Source: Alphaproteobacteria bacterium
GTDB taxonomy: Bacteria > Pseudomonadota > Alphaproteobacteria > ATCC43930 > CGMCC-115725
Assembly (NCBI GenBank): GCA_028866355.1
Contig: JAGWIH010000122.1
Location: 1-6,801, forward strand
Length of the DNA stretch: 6,801 bases
Direction: 5' to 3'
The translations under genes and the position numbers were made by a program. This document shows, in pieces, positions 6,398 through 6,801 of this stretch; position 1 is the first letter of the stretch; each line of letters starts with the position of its first letter. Under the pieces are notes generated by a model. The model worked only from the letters and a program-made list of their open reading frames with translations. It did not search any database and was not told the origin of the DNA.

Positions 6398-6404
6398 GGC
6401 GGGA
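6398..6404 (+). promoter_or_regulatory. Ribosome binding site of the MHS transporter
   Basis: GGCGGGA lies 5 nt before the ATG at 6410. It supports that start over the in-frame GTG at 6377, and supports this frame over the overlapping one that opens at 6472. Confidence 0.6.
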
Positions 6405-6409
6405 CCCGC

Positions 6410-6801
6410 ATGACTGCCGGAAGCCCGAGCGTCCGACATATCGTTGCGGTGGCCGTCGGTAACGCGCTCGAATGGTACGATTTCGCCATCTATGGCTACG
6501 TCGCGGTAACCATTTCAAAGCTGTTCTTTCCGCCGGAGACCGGCTGGGCGCCGCTGCTGGCCACGTTCGGACTTTTTGCGGTGTCCTATGTCGTTCGGCC
6601 CGTCGGCGGGATCCTGCTCGGACATTACGCCGACCGGTATGGCCGCAAGGCAGTGCTCGTCTTCGTTATCGGTTTGATGTCCGTTGCAAGCGCGATGATT
6701 GCCTTCGCCCCGACGTATCGGACGATTGGCATCGCTGCGCCGTCGCTCATCGTCGTCGCTCGAATTTTGCAGGGCCTCTCCGCTGGTGGCGTGTTTGGTA
6801 G
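6410..6801 (+). CDS. MFS transporter of the metabolite:H+ symporter (MHS) type, N-terminal part (3' truncated by window)
   Basis: The first 130 codons are present and open to the right edge; family members have about 420-550 residues, so roughly a quarter to a third is seen. Transmembrane helix 1 starts in the MHS signature Gly17-Asn-Ala-Leu-Glu-Trp-Tyr-Asp-Phe-Ala-Ile-Tyr-Gly-Tyr30. Helix 2 (about 48-72) ends in the cytoplasmic MFS motif Gly-His-Tyr-Ala-Asp75-Arg-Tyr-Gly-Arg-Lys80. Helix 3 spans about 81-100, and helix 4 begins with Ala-Arg-Ile-Leu-Gln-Gly-Leu-Ser-Ala-Gly-Gly (117-127). Relatives import citrate, alpha-ketoglutarate, shikimate or proline/betaine with protons; the substrate cannot be told here. 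Residue 128 is Val where many family members have Glu. A different frame opening at 6472 overlaps it but has no recognisable protein character. The gene diverges from ppc. Confidence 0.88.
   Translation, partial: MTAGSPSVRHIVAVAVGNALEWYDFAIYGYVAVTISKLFFPPETGWAPLLATFGLFAVSYVVRPVGGILLGHYADRYGRKAVLVFVIGLMSVASAMIAFAPTYRTIGIAAPSLIVVARILQGLSAGGVFG

Larger units (their letters stand above)
6167..6409. other. Divergent intergenic region between ppc and the MHS transporter
   Basis: This 243-bp stretch contains no convincing gene. The overlapping short open frames are GC-driven and have no family resemblance. It holds the ppc leader with a dyad at 6196-6220 and, towards the transporter, one weak promoter candidate; both are listed separately. 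I could not identify a clear ppc promoter on the minus strand. The 6241-6305 part is noticeably richer in A and T than its surroundings, as expected of a promoter zone. Confidence 0.5.

Noticed and set aside
6472..6801. A plus-strand frame opening at 6472 and running to the right edge
   Set aside because: It overlaps the frame from 6410, which has a ribosome binding site, the MHS helix 1 signature and the MFS cytoplasmic motif. The 6472 product is Arg/Cys-rich and matches nothing I recognise.

Overview
The window looks like an ordinary chromosomal segment of a GC-rich alphaproteobacterium, most likely of the Hyphomicrobiales (Rhizobiales; Bradyrhizobium/Xanthobacter-like). The reasons are the strong GC bias at third codon positions, the protein styles (a COQ7-type demethoxyubiquinone hydroxylase beside DsbB, a roughly 930-residue phosphoenolpyruvate carboxylase, an MHS-type transporter) and the very tight gene packing. 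The taxonomic placement is inference from gene content, not from a marker gene. I see no mobile element, CRISPR array, phage gene or defence-like cassette.

Layout. Positions 2-223 (+) hold the last 73 codons of a methylenetetrahydrofolate reductase-family gene. It converges on a four-gene minus-strand cluster that reads from right to left: DedA-family membrane protein (2870-2235), DsbB (2217-1741), COQ7-type hydroxylase (1744-1169) and a fumarylacetoacetate hydrolase-family protein (1154-237). The gaps in that cluster are 17 bp, a 4-bp ATGA overlap, and 14 bp, so it is very probably one operon. Diverging from it is tRNA-Leu(CAA) at 2993-3079, with a good sigma70-type promoter just upstream. 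A small GlsB/YeaQ-family membrane protein (3105-3359) begins 25 bp past the tRNA, with no room for a conventional promoter of its own. Convergent with it is a complete phosphoenolpyruvate carboxylase gene (6166-3386, minus). A 243-bp divergent intergenic region separates this from the first 130 codons of an MHS-family (MFS) transporter that runs off the right edge (6410-6801). That transporter frame is open throughout and has a good ribosome binding site.

How the genes fit together. DsbB passes electrons from periplasmic disulfide formation to ubiquinone, and COQ7 carries out a late hydroxylation in ubiquinone synthesis, so their overlap is functionally sensible. DedA proteins are membrane proteins linked to undecaprenyl-phosphate or lipid recycling and envelope homeostasis. 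The FAH-family member is an enzyme whose substrate cannot be read from the sequence. PEP carboxylase is a stand-alone anaplerotic gene; the adjacent transporter could import an organic acid or osmolyte, but nothing visible shows which.

No clearly novel system is present. The points most worth a second look are the tRNA/GlsB arrangement, an imperfect 25-bp dyad just upstream of ppc, and the composition of the quinone/disulfide operon.
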